From: Niabella insulamsoli
GTDB lineage: Bacteria > Bacteroidota > Bacteroidia > Chitinophagales > Chitinophagaceae
NCBI RefSeq assembly: GCF_039652435.2
Contig: NZ_CP190246.1
Span: 930,001 to 994,000, forward strand
DNA: 64,000 nucleotides
Direction: 5' to 3'
Part shown: piece after piece, positions 54,074 through 62,791 of the stretch
Layout: every line of letters starts with the position of its first letter
Numbering within the stretch: position 1 is the first letter of the stretch
Position numbers and translations under genes: made by a program
The notes under the pieces: model-generated
The model's input: only the letters and a program-made list of their open reading frames with translations
Databases searched by the model: none
Told to the model about the DNA's origin: nothing

Positions 54074-54101
54074 AAACGCCGGCTTTTGAGAGCCGGCGTT
54101 T
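54074..54101. terminator. Hairpin after the UbiD gene
   Basis: AAACGCCGGCT (54074-54084) pairs perfectly with AGCCGGCGTTT (54091-54101) around a 6-nt loop. It lies between convergent genes; the T run is short on both strands. Confidence 0.7.
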
Positions 54102-54128
54102 CCAAAGTTCATAGAATAGGGTAGGTAC

Positions 54129-54704
54129 TTATTTTTTTGTCATATCGTCGCGCAGCGATTTGATTTTCGCTGTAGGAAGATAGATTTGGAAGCCAAGGCC
54201 GAGGTTGGGTTTAAACGCCACACCATTGTTACCGGCTCCTGTGGTAATATTACCCTTGGCCAACAGCTCGAGCGCAATGTTTTCGTTCACGAAAAACGCT
54301 AAACCTGGTCCGATACCTGCTTCAAAACCGTTGGTAGAACGGCCACCGCCATTAATTCCCCCAATACCTGCGTTCGCTTCCGCAAATAGCCTGGTTTGTT
54401 TAGGCGTATTCACTTGTTGGTCTCCAAAATAGTAGCGCGCCATAGGGCCCACAAAATAGTTGATCGAAGGACCGCGTCCGCGACCCGCATCAAGCCCTAC
54501 ACTCACCTGTCCACCCACCGCAAGGTCATCCTGGATAAACCAGGCTGCTTTTGGTTCAATTTGAAGATTGAAACTTTTTTCGTTGGTATTTCCACCCATG
54601 CTGGCGATGTTACCGCCAATTAAATAGTAGCCTTTTTGTGTCTGTGCATTAGCGGCAATTGCCGTCGCACAAAGCACTGCGATTGATAAGCATATCTTTT
54701 TCAT
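54129..54704 (-). CDS. Outer-membrane beta-barrel porin-like protein
   Basis: 191 residues with signal peptide MKKICLSIAVLCATAIAANA. Repeated amphipathic strands alternate with Gly/Asn-rich turns (GYYLIGGNIASMGGN, AWFIQDDLAVGGQVSVGLDAG, AEANAGIGGINGG, GLGFQIYLP). Eight strands are likely. The very end (DDMTKK) lacks a terminal aromatic, but FQIYLP is near it. Function unknown. Confidence 0.8.
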   Translation of the reverse strand: MKKICLSIAVLCATAIAANAQTQKGYYLIGGNIASMGGNTNEKSFNLQIEPKAAWFIQDDLAVGGQVSVGLDAGRGRGPSINYFVGPMARYYFGDQQVNTPKQTRLFAEANAGIGGINGGGRSTNGFEAGIGPGLAFFVNENIALELLAKGNITTGAGNNGVAFKPNLGLGFQIYLPTAKIKSLRDDMTKK

Positions 54705-54744
54705 AAATTACGATTTACCCCCATTTGATCAATAATGATGCCGA

Positions 54745-54771
54745 AATAAAAAACCCGGCGCAAGGCCGGGT
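54745..54771 (-). terminator. Terminator of the DUF3052-like gene
   Basis: On the minus strand ACCCGGC and GCCGGGT form a stem and TTTTTTATTT follows, about 28 bp past the stop at 54799. Confidence 0.75.
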
Positions 54772-54798
54772 AGTATTCAGAAATCATCTGCAAAAGCT

Positions 54799-55239
54799 TT
54801 AAGCGAGTTGCGCTGTCCTTTTTCTTTCGGTTGGCGCAGCCACACTTCTCTCCACGCTGTTTCTTTCAAACCTCGTAGCGGTCCAAACATGGTCCAGCTC
54901 AACGTTATCAATGCCGGCAAAACCGTCTTTGGTTAATTTGTTCCAGCTTCGATCACGGTTAAGATCGGTAACGATCTTTGAGGTAGTTTTAGGGTACGCA
55001 ATCCAAAACTTAGTATCTTCTTTTAAAGATGGCATCACATCATTCAAAATACCATTCAACTGATTTTCATTAACGGCGAACACCAGTGCAAAATCAAGCT
55101 TCCTTGATCTTAATAGTGGTGTCATGTTTTTTGCGAATGATAATTTGCTGAATTGTTTTTCAATCGAAGAAGGTAAGCCCTGAATTAAAAGATTCTTTTC
55201 GTCTGCGTACTGTAATTTCTCAAAAACTGATTGAATCAT
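54799..55239 (-). CDS. DUF3052-like protein
   Basis: 146 residues, no signal peptide. The segments FALVFAVNENQLNGILNDVMPSLKEDTKFWIAYPK, TSKIVTDLNRDRSWNKL and VWTATRFERNS (in part) match the DUF3052 pattern, with its conserved WIAYPK-x-TSKI. Role unknown. It has a terminator downstream and a terminator-like hairpin upstream at 55361-55394. Confidence 0.65.
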   Translation of the reverse strand: MIQSVFEKLQYADEKNLLIQGLPSSIEKQFSKLSFAKNMTPLLRSRKLDFALVFAVNENQLNGILNDVMPSLKEDTKFWIAYPKTTSKIVTDLNRDRSWNKLTKDGFAGIDNVELDHVWTATRFERNSVERSVAAPTERKRTAQLA

Positions 55240-55424
55240 ACAATTTGTGGGATTTATTAAAAAATGCCAGATATGTTATCACCTGGTTAAATATTTACAA
55301 GCCTCGAAAAGGTTTTGCAAAAGTAACCCAAATATAGCAGATTACCACCATGTTTAACAGAAAAGCCGCTGATTGGTGAAAATCAGTGGCTTTTAAATAA
55401 TATTTATTATTTATGTGTATTTCG
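55240..55424. other. 185-bp gap with one hairpin, no gene
   Basis: Holds the M48 gene terminator. No other feature seen. Confidence 0.4.
55361..55394 (-). terminator. Terminator of the M48 peptidase gene
   Basis: AAAAGCCGCTGATT (55361-55374) pairs with AATCAGTGGCTTTT (55381-55394) with one G-U pair and a 6-nt loop, 31 bp past the stop. Confidence 0.8.
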
Positions 55425-56237
55425 TTAATTTGAAACCGGCTTGTAATACTTAAGCGCTTCAGGCAAATATTTTTGAAGTTGCTCAATCCGGCGTTCCGGT
55501 CCGGGGTGTGTACTTAAAAATTCCGGTGCACGTCCGCCCCCGGCCTGCGCCTGCATGCGTTGCCATAAGCCGATAGCTTCCCGCGGATTATAACCCGCCA
55601 TGGCCGCCCATATCATGCCATACCGGTCTGCTTCTAATTCTTGTTTTCTCCCGAATGCTAAAATACCCACCTGAGAGCCCAGGCCCACGGCCGTTCCAAA
55701 TATCTGGCGCATTCCGGCCGAACTTTTGTTTGCCATAAATGCATCCAGGATGCTGCCGCCGTATTGCGCCGCGATTGTTTGGCTCATTCTTTCATTGGTA
55801 TGTCCAAATAAAGCATGCGAAACCTCATGTCCCATTACATTAGCGAGCGCAGCTTCATTTTGTGTGATAGGCAAGAGGCCTGTATATACCACAATTTTTC
55901 CGCCGGGCATACACCAGGCGTTGGCCTGGTTATCCTGAACAAGTTTGGTCTCCCATTGATAACCCTGCAAATCCTGCGACATATTATTTTGCCTGAAGAA
56001 TTGCGTTACGGCCGCTACAATGCGCTGCCCAACGCGGTTCACCATGGCAGCGTCTTTATTGTTCGATGTGGCCACTACTTTGTTGCTCGACAGGAACGAC
56101 TGATATTCTCCCACCGCCATTTCCTGTAATTGCGATTCAGGTAAAAGTTTAAATTGGCTTCGGCCTGTTATCGCATTTGTAGAACACGATACCGCAATGG
56201 CAGCCACGGCAACGAGACTTAAAATTTTTTTTATCAT
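55425..56237 (-). CDS. M48-family zinc metalloprotease lipoprotein
   Basis: 270 residues from ATG 56237; a longer start (56285) would put 16 residues before the lipoprotein signal IKKILSLVAVAAIAVSC. The zinc motif is GHEVSHALFGH (H-E-x2-H), with the third ligand in ELEADRYGMIWAAMAGYNP (E-x3-D). It ends with LSTHPGPERRIEQLQKYLPEA, typical of YggG/LoiP-type peptidases. Acts at the outer membrane or periplasm, perhaps in protein quality control. Confidence 0.92.
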   Translation of the reverse strand: MIKKILSLVAVAAIAVSCSTNAITGRSQFKLLPESQLQEMAVGEYQSFLSSNKVVATSNNKDAAMVNRVGQRIVAAVTQFFRQNNMSQDLQGYQWETKLVQDNQANAWCMPGGKIVVYTGLLPITQNEAALANVMGHEVSHALFGHTNERMSQTIAAQYGGSILDAFMANKSSAGMRQIFGTAVGLGSQVGILAFGRKQELEADRYGMIWAAMAGYNPREAIGLWQRMQAQAGGGRAPEFLSTHPGPERRIEQLQKYLPEALKYYKPVSN

Positions 56238-56341
56238 TGTTTTGGCATTTGTTTTTAAATACAATGTCTTTAGGCAAGAACGCAATCATTGTACCAAAGT
56301 ATCAACTAAAATTCTATGAAAGTGGGGGAAACGAATAGCAG

Positions 56342-56998
56342 TTAATCGTCGTCCTGGTGTTTTTGGCGTCTCTTATCTCTGTTTTTGAAGATAGGGACTT
56401 TGTTCTCTCCACCTCTAATGATACGGCCGATATTTTTCTGATGGGTAAGGATGACCAACAATGCTACGGCAACCGCAAAAACGCGATAGACATGATTGTC
56501 AACATTAAATATAACGAGGATAAAAACAGGGAACGCAACGCTGGCGAGAATGGAGCTCAGGGATACAAATCTTGTAAGATATAACACAACCAAAAAAACG
56601 CCGGAGCAGGCCAAAGCGGTCCAGGGTGAAATGCCTATAACGAGACCGAACAACGTGGCCACGCCTTTGCCGCCTTTAAAGTCAGCCCAAACAGGAAATA
56701 TATGGCCTATAACGGCTGCAATGCCGAGCGCCAATTGCATATTTAAAAAAGAGATCGCTTCAGGGTCGTAACCGGATAATAGCAGCGCCAATTTTACAGC
56801 GAAAAAACCTTTCAATACATCGCATATCATCACGAAAGATCCCCATCGCGGCCCTAAAACGCGAAAGGTATTTGTGGCACCGGCATTCCCACTTCCATAG
56901 TCTCTGATATCGATGCCGAAAAATCCCCTGCTCACCCAAACCGAAGTCGGAATGCTGCCCAGGCAATACGCGCACAAGATTAATAAAATTTCCTGCAT
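56342..56998 (-). CDS. plsY: Acyl-phosphate glycerol-3-phosphate acyltransferase
   Basis: 218 residues with five or more membrane helices. GSGNAGATNTFRVLG and the GGKGVAT motif (DFKGGKGVATLFG) are both there, as is the IPTSVW segment. It moves acyl groups from acyl-phosphate to glycerol-3-phosphate in the inner membrane. The C-terminal tail is Arg/Lys/Asp rich. Confidence 0.95.
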   Translation of the reverse strand: MQEILLILCAYCLGSIPTSVWVSRGFFGIDIRDYGSGNAGATNTFRVLGPRWGSFVMICDVLKGFFAVKLALLLSGYDPEAISFLNMQLALGIAAVIGHIFPVWADFKGGKGVATLFGLVIGISPWTALACSGVFLVVLYLTRFVSLSSILASVAFPVFILVIFNVDNHVYRVFAVAVALLVILTHQKNIGRIIRGGENKVPIFKNRDKRRQKHQDDD

Positions 56999-57214
56999 TT
57001 GATTTTCGTTATATGGAGCAATATGGATTTCAAATATAACATATATGTTTCCAAATCGAACTTAAAAGATACTTAAAAACACGCATATCTTTCACTCCAA
57101 AGCCTGCAAATATATGTCCGAAACCGAAAATCGCAATCACGCGATGGTTTTGCGACCTTTAGAGCGTTGATTTTCAACAATTTTAATGAGAATTTAAAAA
57201 TTGAAATTTGCTAA
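56999..57214. other. Gap upstream of plsY, holds promoter
   Basis: 216 bp with the promoter at 57107-57136 and a second TATATTTG-type element at 57038-57031 (minus strand). No gene seen. Confidence 0.5.
57107..57136 (-). promoter_or_regulatory. Promoter of plsY
   Basis: On the minus strand TTG (57136-57134), 19 nt, TATATTTG (57114-57107): full match to the consensus, about 109 nt before the plsY ATG. Confidence 0.6.
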
Positions 57215-58021
57215 CTAACGTTCGAAACCGAGGCAAATCCAGTGCGAACGCGAAGTCATATCAACCGGCTTTAACCCGTTCGATAAGGCTTCTTTTTTTA
57301 TAATTTCCTGGTCGGCTTCAAGAATGCCGCTGAGGATCAGCAAGCCGTTTTTGTTCAATTGGTTAGCCAGCGCCGGCATATTATCTATTAAAACATTCCT
57401 GTTGATATTAGCGAGAATGACGTCAAATTGTGCTCCAAGTTCGGCGGAATCTGATTTAAGAAGTTGAATCGGGGCCGCGCCATTACTTTCAAAATTTTCC
57501 CGCGCGTTTTCGATGCTCCAATCATCGATGTCGTTAGCGGTCACCTGCAAAGCGCCAAGCCTGTGGGCCAGTATTGCTAAAATGCCTGTTCCTGTGCCAA
57601 AATCAAAAACTGATTTGTTGCGGAAATCGATCTGCCGCATCCGGCGGATCATTAAATGGGTGGTGGCGTGGTGGCCGGTGCCGAAACTCATTTTTGGCGT
57701 AATCACAATTTCGTGCGCTACGTTTTTTACAGGCTGATGAAAAGAAGCTCTGATGGCTACAAAATCATCGACAACCACCGGATCGAAATTGGATTCCCAA
57801 AGCGCATTCCAGTTTTGCGCTTCGATTTCTTTTTTACGGAAAGAAAGGTCGTAAGCCTGCGCGACGGAGCGGACCAGGTTTTCGTCATACTGATCAGAAA
57901 GAAAAATGGCCTTTAGCGCGTTATCGGTTTCTTCAAATCCCTCAGCTTTTTCTTCCAGGCTGGCAATGATCAAATCTCGACTTTCTTCAGAAAGGTTTTC
58001 AAATTCGATTTCCGTATACAT
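57215..58021 (-). CDS. prmA: Ribosomal protein L11 methyltransferase
   Basis: 268 residues. SAM motif I is VFDFGTGTGILAILAHRLGA, with the post-I VTANDIDDWSIENARENFE and the VILANINRNVL motif of PrmA (NI/NPPF class). MSFGTGHHATTHLMIR precedes it, as in all PrmA. It trimethylates L11. Ten bases separate it from the upstream DUF445 gene, so they are one operon. Confidence 0.93.
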   Translation of the reverse strand: MYTEIEFENLSEESRDLIIASLEEKAEGFEETDNALKAIFLSDQYDENLVRSVAQAYDLSFRKKEIEAQNWNALWESNFDPVVVDDFVAIRASFHQPVKNVAHEIVITPKMSFGTGHHATTHLMIRRMRQIDFRNKSVFDFGTGTGILAILAHRLGALQVTANDIDDWSIENARENFESNGAAPIQLLKSDSAELGAQFDVILANINRNVLIDNMPALANQLNKNGLLILSGILEADQEIIKKEALSNGLKPVDMTSRSHWICLGFER

Positions 58022-58030
58022 TTTTTATGT

Positions 58031-59290
58031 TTAACTGTTTTCAATCAACCGGGTCACTATATAAATGATAAGCCCCATCAGGCCGCCAACAATTGTTCCG
58101 TTGATTCGGATAAATTGCAAATCTTTCCCCACTTCGAGCTCTAATTTATTGCTCAGTTCTTTACCCTCCCAGTTGCCCACAGTGTCGCTAATCAGTGCGC
58201 CTACGCGGTCCGTGTTTTTTAAAATAAATTTATAAGCGGTGTGAATGGCCCACCGATCCAGCTTTTGCTGTAGCGGCCGGTCTTTATTGAGGTGCTCCGA
58301 CAGATCGTCGATCAAATGTTTGAGGTAAGTCTGTATGGCAGAATGGGCCGACTCCAAATCGTTCACAATACTTGTTTGTATTTGTTTCCATACCGATCCC
58401 GCATATTGCTCAATTTTATTGCCGCTGAGAATGATTTCTTTTACGCCATTCAGTTCTTCCTGCCATTTGGCGCTATGCCTCACGTCGCTGATGAATTTTG
58501 AAAGCTGATTGTTGAGCTCCTGCCTTATTTTATGGTCAGGGTCTTCTTCTATTTCAAGTAAATATTTTGCCAGTCCGTTGGTGATTTTCGCTGCAATGAT
58601 ATTGTCTACAAAACCCGGGATTAGAAAGTGACTTTCATTTTTGACACGGTCGCGAACCATCGCTTCATTATCGATCACGTAAGCGCGAAGTTTGGTCACG
58701 ATATAGTTGAGCATCCGCACCTGGTCGCCTCGTTCGACAATGATATCAAGGCCCGCGGCTAATACCTCATTGAGTTTCGCGTCTTTTAAAAGATCCTTCG
58801 CCTTCGCTGTGAAAAAAGAGGCCACGGCTTCGTCGTTGGCTTTTTGAATGACATCTTTGAGCATTCGTCCGATGGCTTCACAGAGCAGCGCTTTGTTTTT
58901 AGCGTGGCCCAGCCAACTGGTGATAAAAGCGCTGATTTTTATTTGGGCGATATAGGGCCGGAGCGTAGCTGCGTTTAAAAAATTACTCACCACAAAGCCG
59001 CCAAGGTTATTACCAATACTTTTCTTGCGGTTTTCAATCAAATTGGTGTGCGGAATAGGAATGCCCAATGGATGATGAAACAGGGCGGTAACCGCGAACC
59101 AGTCGGCCAGGGCGCCTACCATAGCAGCTTCGGCAAACGCTTTGATATAGCCGAGCGCTATGAAATTGCTGTTTTTTAGCGCCCATGTTGTAAGAGCATA
59201 TACCGCCACCATCAGCAAAAACAAACCTGTGGCAATGGCTTTATGCTTTTTCAGCTGCCGCTTTTTAATATCGTCTGCAGGATCTTTCAT
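58031..59290 (-). CDS. DUF445-family membrane protein
   Basis: 419 residues with N-terminal membrane helix (KAIATGLFLLMVAVYALTTWAL), the GALADWFAVTALFHHPLGIPIPHTNLIENRKKSIGNNLGGFV signature (in part), a long helical middle, and a final helix GTIVGGLMGLIIYIVTRL. Members (YjiN-like) have no settled function. It lies between the YpdA-like gene (18-bp gap) and prmA. Confidence 0.92.
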   Translation of the reverse strand: MKDPADDIKKRQLKKHKAIATGLFLLMVAVYALTTWALKNSNFIALGYIKAFAEAAMVGALADWFAVTALFHHPLGIPIPHTNLIENRKKSIGNNLGGFVVSNFLNAATLRPYIAQIKISAFITSWLGHAKNKALLCEAIGRMLKDVIQKANDEAVASFFTAKAKDLLKDAKLNEVLAAGLDIIVERGDQVRMLNYIVTKLRAYVIDNEAMVRDRVKNESHFLIPGFVDNIIAAKITNGLAKYLLEIEEDPDHKIRQELNNQLSKFISDVRHSAKWQEELNGVKEIILSGNKIEQYAGSVWKQIQTSIVNDLESAHSAIQTYLKHLIDDLSEHLNKDRPLQQKLDRWAIHTAYKFILKNTDRVGALISDTVGNWEGKELSNKLELEVGKDLQFIRINGTIVGGLMGLIIYIVTRLIENS

Positions 59291-59308
59291 CCGTTTTAGG
59301 TTTCGCGA

Positions 59309-60301
59309 TTAAACGCTACTCATTTTTTGTGAAATATCATGGATAATGCTGGTAGCATGCACTCTCGAGTTTTCAATAAACAGGCGGTGCGTATTCATGC
59401 CGCCGCAAATAACGCCTGCAAGGTAAACACCGGGTACATTAGTTTCATGCGTTTCGGCATTGATGGTGGGGCAACGCACTTCGTCCGCGCTCAGCTCAAC
59501 GCCCGTCTCCTCTAAAAACGTAAGATTGGGTTGATAGCCGGTCGCAGCAATGACCCAGTCGTTTTTCAGTGTCACGAGGCCGTCTGGGGTTTCTATGTCT
59601 ACCTCATCAGGCCGGATCTCCTTTATCGTTGCATTAAAATAAGCTTTGATCGACCCTTCTTTAATTCTGTTTTCTATGTCCGGCTTCACCCAATATTTTA
59701 CGCGGGAGCCGATCGTGTCGCCTTTAATGACCATGGTCACCTGTGCTCCTTTTCTGTAAGTTTCCAAAGCCGCGTCCACCGCTGAATTCATGGCGCCCAC
59801 CACCATCACTTTTTGAAAAGCATAAAAATGAGGGTCGCTGTAATAATGGGTCACTTTGGGAAGTTGTTCTCCGGGCACGTTTAAGAGATAAGGGATATCG
59901 TAAAAGCCGGTTGCGATGATAACATACTGGCAGCGGTAAGCAGCTTTAGAAGTAGTTACTTCGAAAGAAGGTCTTCCATTTGAGGTTTTCGTTCGGTCAA
60001 TTTGTTTTACCTCTTCAAATAACTGAATATTTAGATCGAAGCTTTGCGCTACGCGGCGGTAATATTCAAGCGCTTCATTTCTGGTGGGCTTGGGATTATT
60101 GGATACAAAAGGGACGTTCCCGATTTCTAACCGGTCAGAGGTAGAAAAGAAGGTCATATTTACGGGATAATGATAAAGCGAATTTACCAGGCATCCTTTC
60201 TCGATTACAAGGTAAGGGATATTTTTTCGCTGCGCTTCAATGGCACAGGTCATTCCGATAGGCCCGCCTCCGATTATGAGCAGCGGATAATGTAATTGCA
60301 T
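59309..60301 (-). CDS. YpdA-like flavin disulfide reductase
   Basis: 330 residues. FAD motif LLIIGGGPIGMTCAIEA, NADPH motif VMVVGAMNSAVDAALETYRKG and WVIAATGYQPNLTFLEETGVEL. Homologues reduce bacillithiol disulfide in Firmicutes and Bacteroidota. TATCTTTG ends 4 nt before its ATG. It is the first gene of a minus-strand unit with DUF445 and prmA. Confidence 0.85.
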   Translation of the reverse strand: MQLHYPLLIIGGGPIGMTCAIEAQRKNIPYLVIEKGCLVNSLYHYPVNMTFFSTSDRLEIGNVPFVSNNPKPTRNEALEYYRRVAQSFDLNIQLFEEVKQIDRTKTSNGRPSFEVTTSKAAYRCQYVIIATGFYDIPYLLNVPGEQLPKVTHYYSDPHFYAFQKVMVVGAMNSAVDAALETYRKGAQVTMVIKGDTIGSRVKYWVKPDIENRIKEGSIKAYFNATIKEIRPDEVDIETPDGLVTLKNDWVIAATGYQPNLTFLEETGVELSADEVRCPTINAETHETNVPGVYLAGVICGGMNTHRLFIENSRVHATSIIHDISQKMSSV

Positions 60302-60305
60302 TCAA

Positions 60306-60313
60306 CAAAGATA
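60306..60313 (-). promoter_or_regulatory. -7 element 4 nt before the YpdA-like start
   Basis: Minus-strand TATCTTTG fits TAnnTTTG and lies 4 nt before the ATG at 60301. No -33 TTG at 17-23 nt. Confidence 0.45.
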
Positions 60314-60347
60314 AACACCACCGAAATGGAATAATTTATATTTTATA

Positions 60348-60378
60348 TTGAAAATTCTACATTTTACGTTTAAATTTG
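60348..60378 (+). promoter_or_regulatory. Promoter of pdhB
   Basis: TTG (60348-60350), 20 nt, TAAATTTG (60371-60378): a full match, 29 nt before the ATG. Confidence 0.7.
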
Positions 60379-60407
60379 CCCGACCTAAAAAGTATCAATA
60401 AAAAAAT

Positions 60408-61397
60408 ATGGCAAGAATAATTGCATTTAGAGAGGCTTTAAGAGAAGCCATGAATGAAGAGATGCGGAGAGATGACCGGGTGTTTTTGATGGGGGAAGAA
60501 GTGGCGGAATACAACGGAGCCTACAAAGTAAGCCAGGGTATGCTTGCCGAATTTGGGCCGAAACGAATTTTAGATACGCCGATCGCAGAACTGGGCTTTA
60601 CGGCAGTTGGTGTGGGCGCGGCTCAAAGAGGGTTGAGGCCTATCGTAGAGTTTATGACCTGGAACTTTGCAGTGCTGGCCCTCGATCAGATTTTAAATAC
60701 AGCTTCTAAAATGCTGGCGATGAGCGGTGGACAGATTTCCTGCCCTATTGTTTTCAGAGGAGGAAACGGATCGGCCGGTCAGCTTGGCGCACAGCACAGC
60801 ACCGCTTTTGAAGCGATGTATGCGAATATACCAGGCATCAAAGTGGTGTCGCCGAGCAACCCTTACGATGCAAAAGGGTTGCTGAAACAAGCTATTCGCT
60901 ATGAAGAAGACCCGGTGATGTTTATGGAAAGTGAGCAGATGTATGGCGATAAAATGGAAGTGCCTGAAGAAGAATATTATATCGAATTAGGAAAGGCTGA
61001 CGTGAAAAGGGAAGGAACCGATGTGACTATTGTTTCCTTTAATAAAATGATGAAAGTGGCTTTGGGCGCCGCCGCCGAATTGGAAAAAGAAGGTGTTAGC
61101 GCTGAAGTCATTGACTTACGCACCATTCGCCCCCTTGATGTCCCGACTATTGTGAACAGCATCAAAAAGACCAACAGGCTGGTAATTGTCGAAGAACAAT
61201 GGCCGTTTGCGTCTGTGTCTTCTGAAATTGCCTATAATGTTCAGAAGGATGCTTTTGATTACCTGGACGCGCCGGTGCGCCGTATTACAGCCGCTGACGC
61301 TCCTCTACACTATGCACCCAATCTCGTGGCTGCGGCCTTGCCCGATGTGGCGCGCACCGTGAAGCTAGTGAAAGAGGTGATGTATCAAAAGAAATAA
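60408..61397 (+). CDS. pdhB: Pyruvate dehydrogenase E1 beta subunit
   Basis: 329 residues. FREALREAMNEEMRRDDRVFLMGEEVAEYNGAYKVSQG (in part), DTPIAELGFTAVGVGAAQRGLRPIVEFMTWNFA, and the C-terminal EEQWPFASVSSEIAYNVQK fit E1 beta. It forms the thiamine-diphosphate enzyme with E1 alpha, which is absent here, and feeds the E2 encoded at 5.1 kb. A terminator follows. Confidence 0.95.
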   Translation: MARIIAFREALREAMNEEMRRDDRVFLMGEEVAEYNGAYKVSQGMLAEFGPKRILDTPIAELGFTAVGVGAAQRGLRPIVEFMTWNFAVLALDQILNTASKMLAMSGGQISCPIVFRGGNGSAGQLGAQHSTAFEAMYANIPGIKVVSPSNPYDAKGLLKQAIRYEEDPVMFMESEQMYGDKMEVPEEEYYIELGKADVKREGTDVTIVSFNKMMKVALGAAAELEKEGVSAEVIDLRTIRPLDVPTIVNSIKKTNRLVIVEEQWPFASVSSEIAYNVQKDAFDYLDAPVRRITAADAPLHYAPNLVAAALPDVARTVKLVKEVMYQKK

Positions 61398-61421
61398 TTT
61401 AAAACTTACTATTTGTTAGGG

Positions 61422-61454
61422 GTCCATGAGCTACGGGTTGGCTTATGGACTTTT
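61422..61454 (+). terminator. Terminator of pdhB
   Basis: GTCCATGAGC (61422-61431) pairs with GCTTATGGAC (61441-61450) with one G-U pair, and TTTT follows, 25 bp past the stop. Confidence 0.75.
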
Positions 61455-61482
61455 AGCGTAAAAACATTAAATTTTAAAGACA

Positions 61483-62670
61483 GTGCCCAATAAAAATAAG
61501 AACAACGACAACGGCCCATCTATTCTGGTAATCGACGATGAGGCGGCTATCAGAAAAACCCTTATTGAGATTCTGTCATTCGAAGGATATAAAACCCAGG
61601 AAGCGGGAGATGGAGAACAGGGTCTAAAAATTTTTACGGAAACAAAATTCGACGCCGTTTTATGCGATATTAAAATGCCTAAATCGGACGGTATGGAATT
61701 TTTGACCCAGGCGATGCAGGTGAGGCCAGACGTGCCGATTATTATGATATCGGGACATGGAACGATTGAGACCGCCGTGGAAGCGGTCAAAAAAGGCGCT
61801 TATGATTTTATTTCAAAGCCGCCGGATCTTAACCGGTTACTGATCACTATCAAAAATGCTTTGGACAAAGGCACGCTTGTTTCTGAAACCAAAGTGCTTA
61901 AAAAGCGTATTTCGAAGGTCCAGGATATTGTGGGCGAATCGGCGCCGATCAAAAAGATTAAAGACACGATCGATAAAGTAGCGCCTACCGAAGCAAGGGT
62001 TTTAATTACCGGTGAAAATGGCGTAGGAAAGGAACTTGTAGCGCGTTGGTTACACGAAAAAAGTACCCGTAACGGCAGCCCGTTGGTAGAGGTCAACTGT
62101 GCGGCCATTCCAACTGAGCTTATCGAATCAGAATTGTTCGGTCACGAAAAAGGTTCTTTTACTTCTGCGGTTAAACAGCGCATTGGTAAGTTTGAGCAGG
62201 CCAATGGCGGCACTTTATTTTTGGATGAAATCGGCGATATGAGCCTGAGCGCCCAAGCTAAAGTGTTGCGCGCGTTGCAGGAAGGTAAAATTACGAGAGT
62301 TGGCGCCGATAAAGATATTAACGTGGATGTTCGCGTTATTGCGGCTACCAATAAAGATCTTCTTAAAGAAGTCGAAGAGAAAAATTTCCGGCTCGATCTT
62401 TATCATCGCTTAAGTGTGATCCTGATACACGTTCCATCCTTAAACGACCGCAGGGAAGATATCCCCCAACTTATTGATAAGTTTTTGGAAAGCATTTGTG
62501 CCGATTACGGCATCGCCAAAAAAGCCATAGAGCCGGCTTCTGTTGAGCTTTTACAACAATACAACTGGACGGGTAATATCCGTGAATTAAGGAATGTCGT
62601 AGAGCGTTTGGTTATTTTAAGTGGAAAAACCATTGTGGCTTCCGACGTAAAAAGTTATGCAAATTCTTAG
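61483..62670 (+). CDS. NtrC-like sigma-54 response regulator lacking a DNA-binding domain
   Basis: 395 residues with a GTG start. A receiver domain (ILVIDDEAAIRKTL, phospho-acceptor Asp in VLCDIKMPKSDGMEF) is followed by the sigma-54 AAA domain (Walker A ITGENGVGKELVA, Walker B GGTLFLDEIGDM). The loop normally GAFTGA is GSFTSA here. The chain ends at KSYANS, right after the AAA lid, with no Fis-type HTH. So it may act from solution or control something other than sigma-54. No cognate kinase is adjacent. Confidence 0.92.
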   Translation: MPNKNKNNDNGPSILVIDDEAAIRKTLIEILSFEGYKTQEAGDGEQGLKIFTETKFDAVLCDIKMPKSDGMEFLTQAMQVRPDVPIIMISGHGTIETAVEAVKKGAYDFISKPPDLNRLLITIKNALDKGTLVSETKVLKKRISKVQDIVGESAPIKKIKDTIDKVAPTEARVLITGENGVGKELVARWLHEKSTRNGSPLVEVNCAAIPTELIESELFGHEKGSFTSAVKQRIGKFEQANGGTLFLDEIGDMSLSAQAKVLRALQEGKITRVGADKDINVDVRVIAATNKDLLKEVEEKNFRLDLYHRLSVILIHVPSLNDRREDIPQLIDKFLESICADYGIAKKAIEPASVELLQQYNWTGNIRELRNVVERLVILSGKTIVASDVKSYANS

Positions 62671-62791
62671 ATTGGGCATCTTAGAAAGCAGTCGCGGATA
62701 CTCCAGCAATTAGCACTCTTCACCTGATTTTTTGGCGAAGAATTATGAATCAGGTTGCTGTTGCTGTCCGCATACAAATTATCTTTATAGG

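Noticed and set aside
62726..62762. Hairpin with ACCTGATT / AATCAGGT arms between the NtrC-like and tldD-like genes
   Set aside because: The loop is long (about 18 nt) and no T run follows, so a terminator is not supported.
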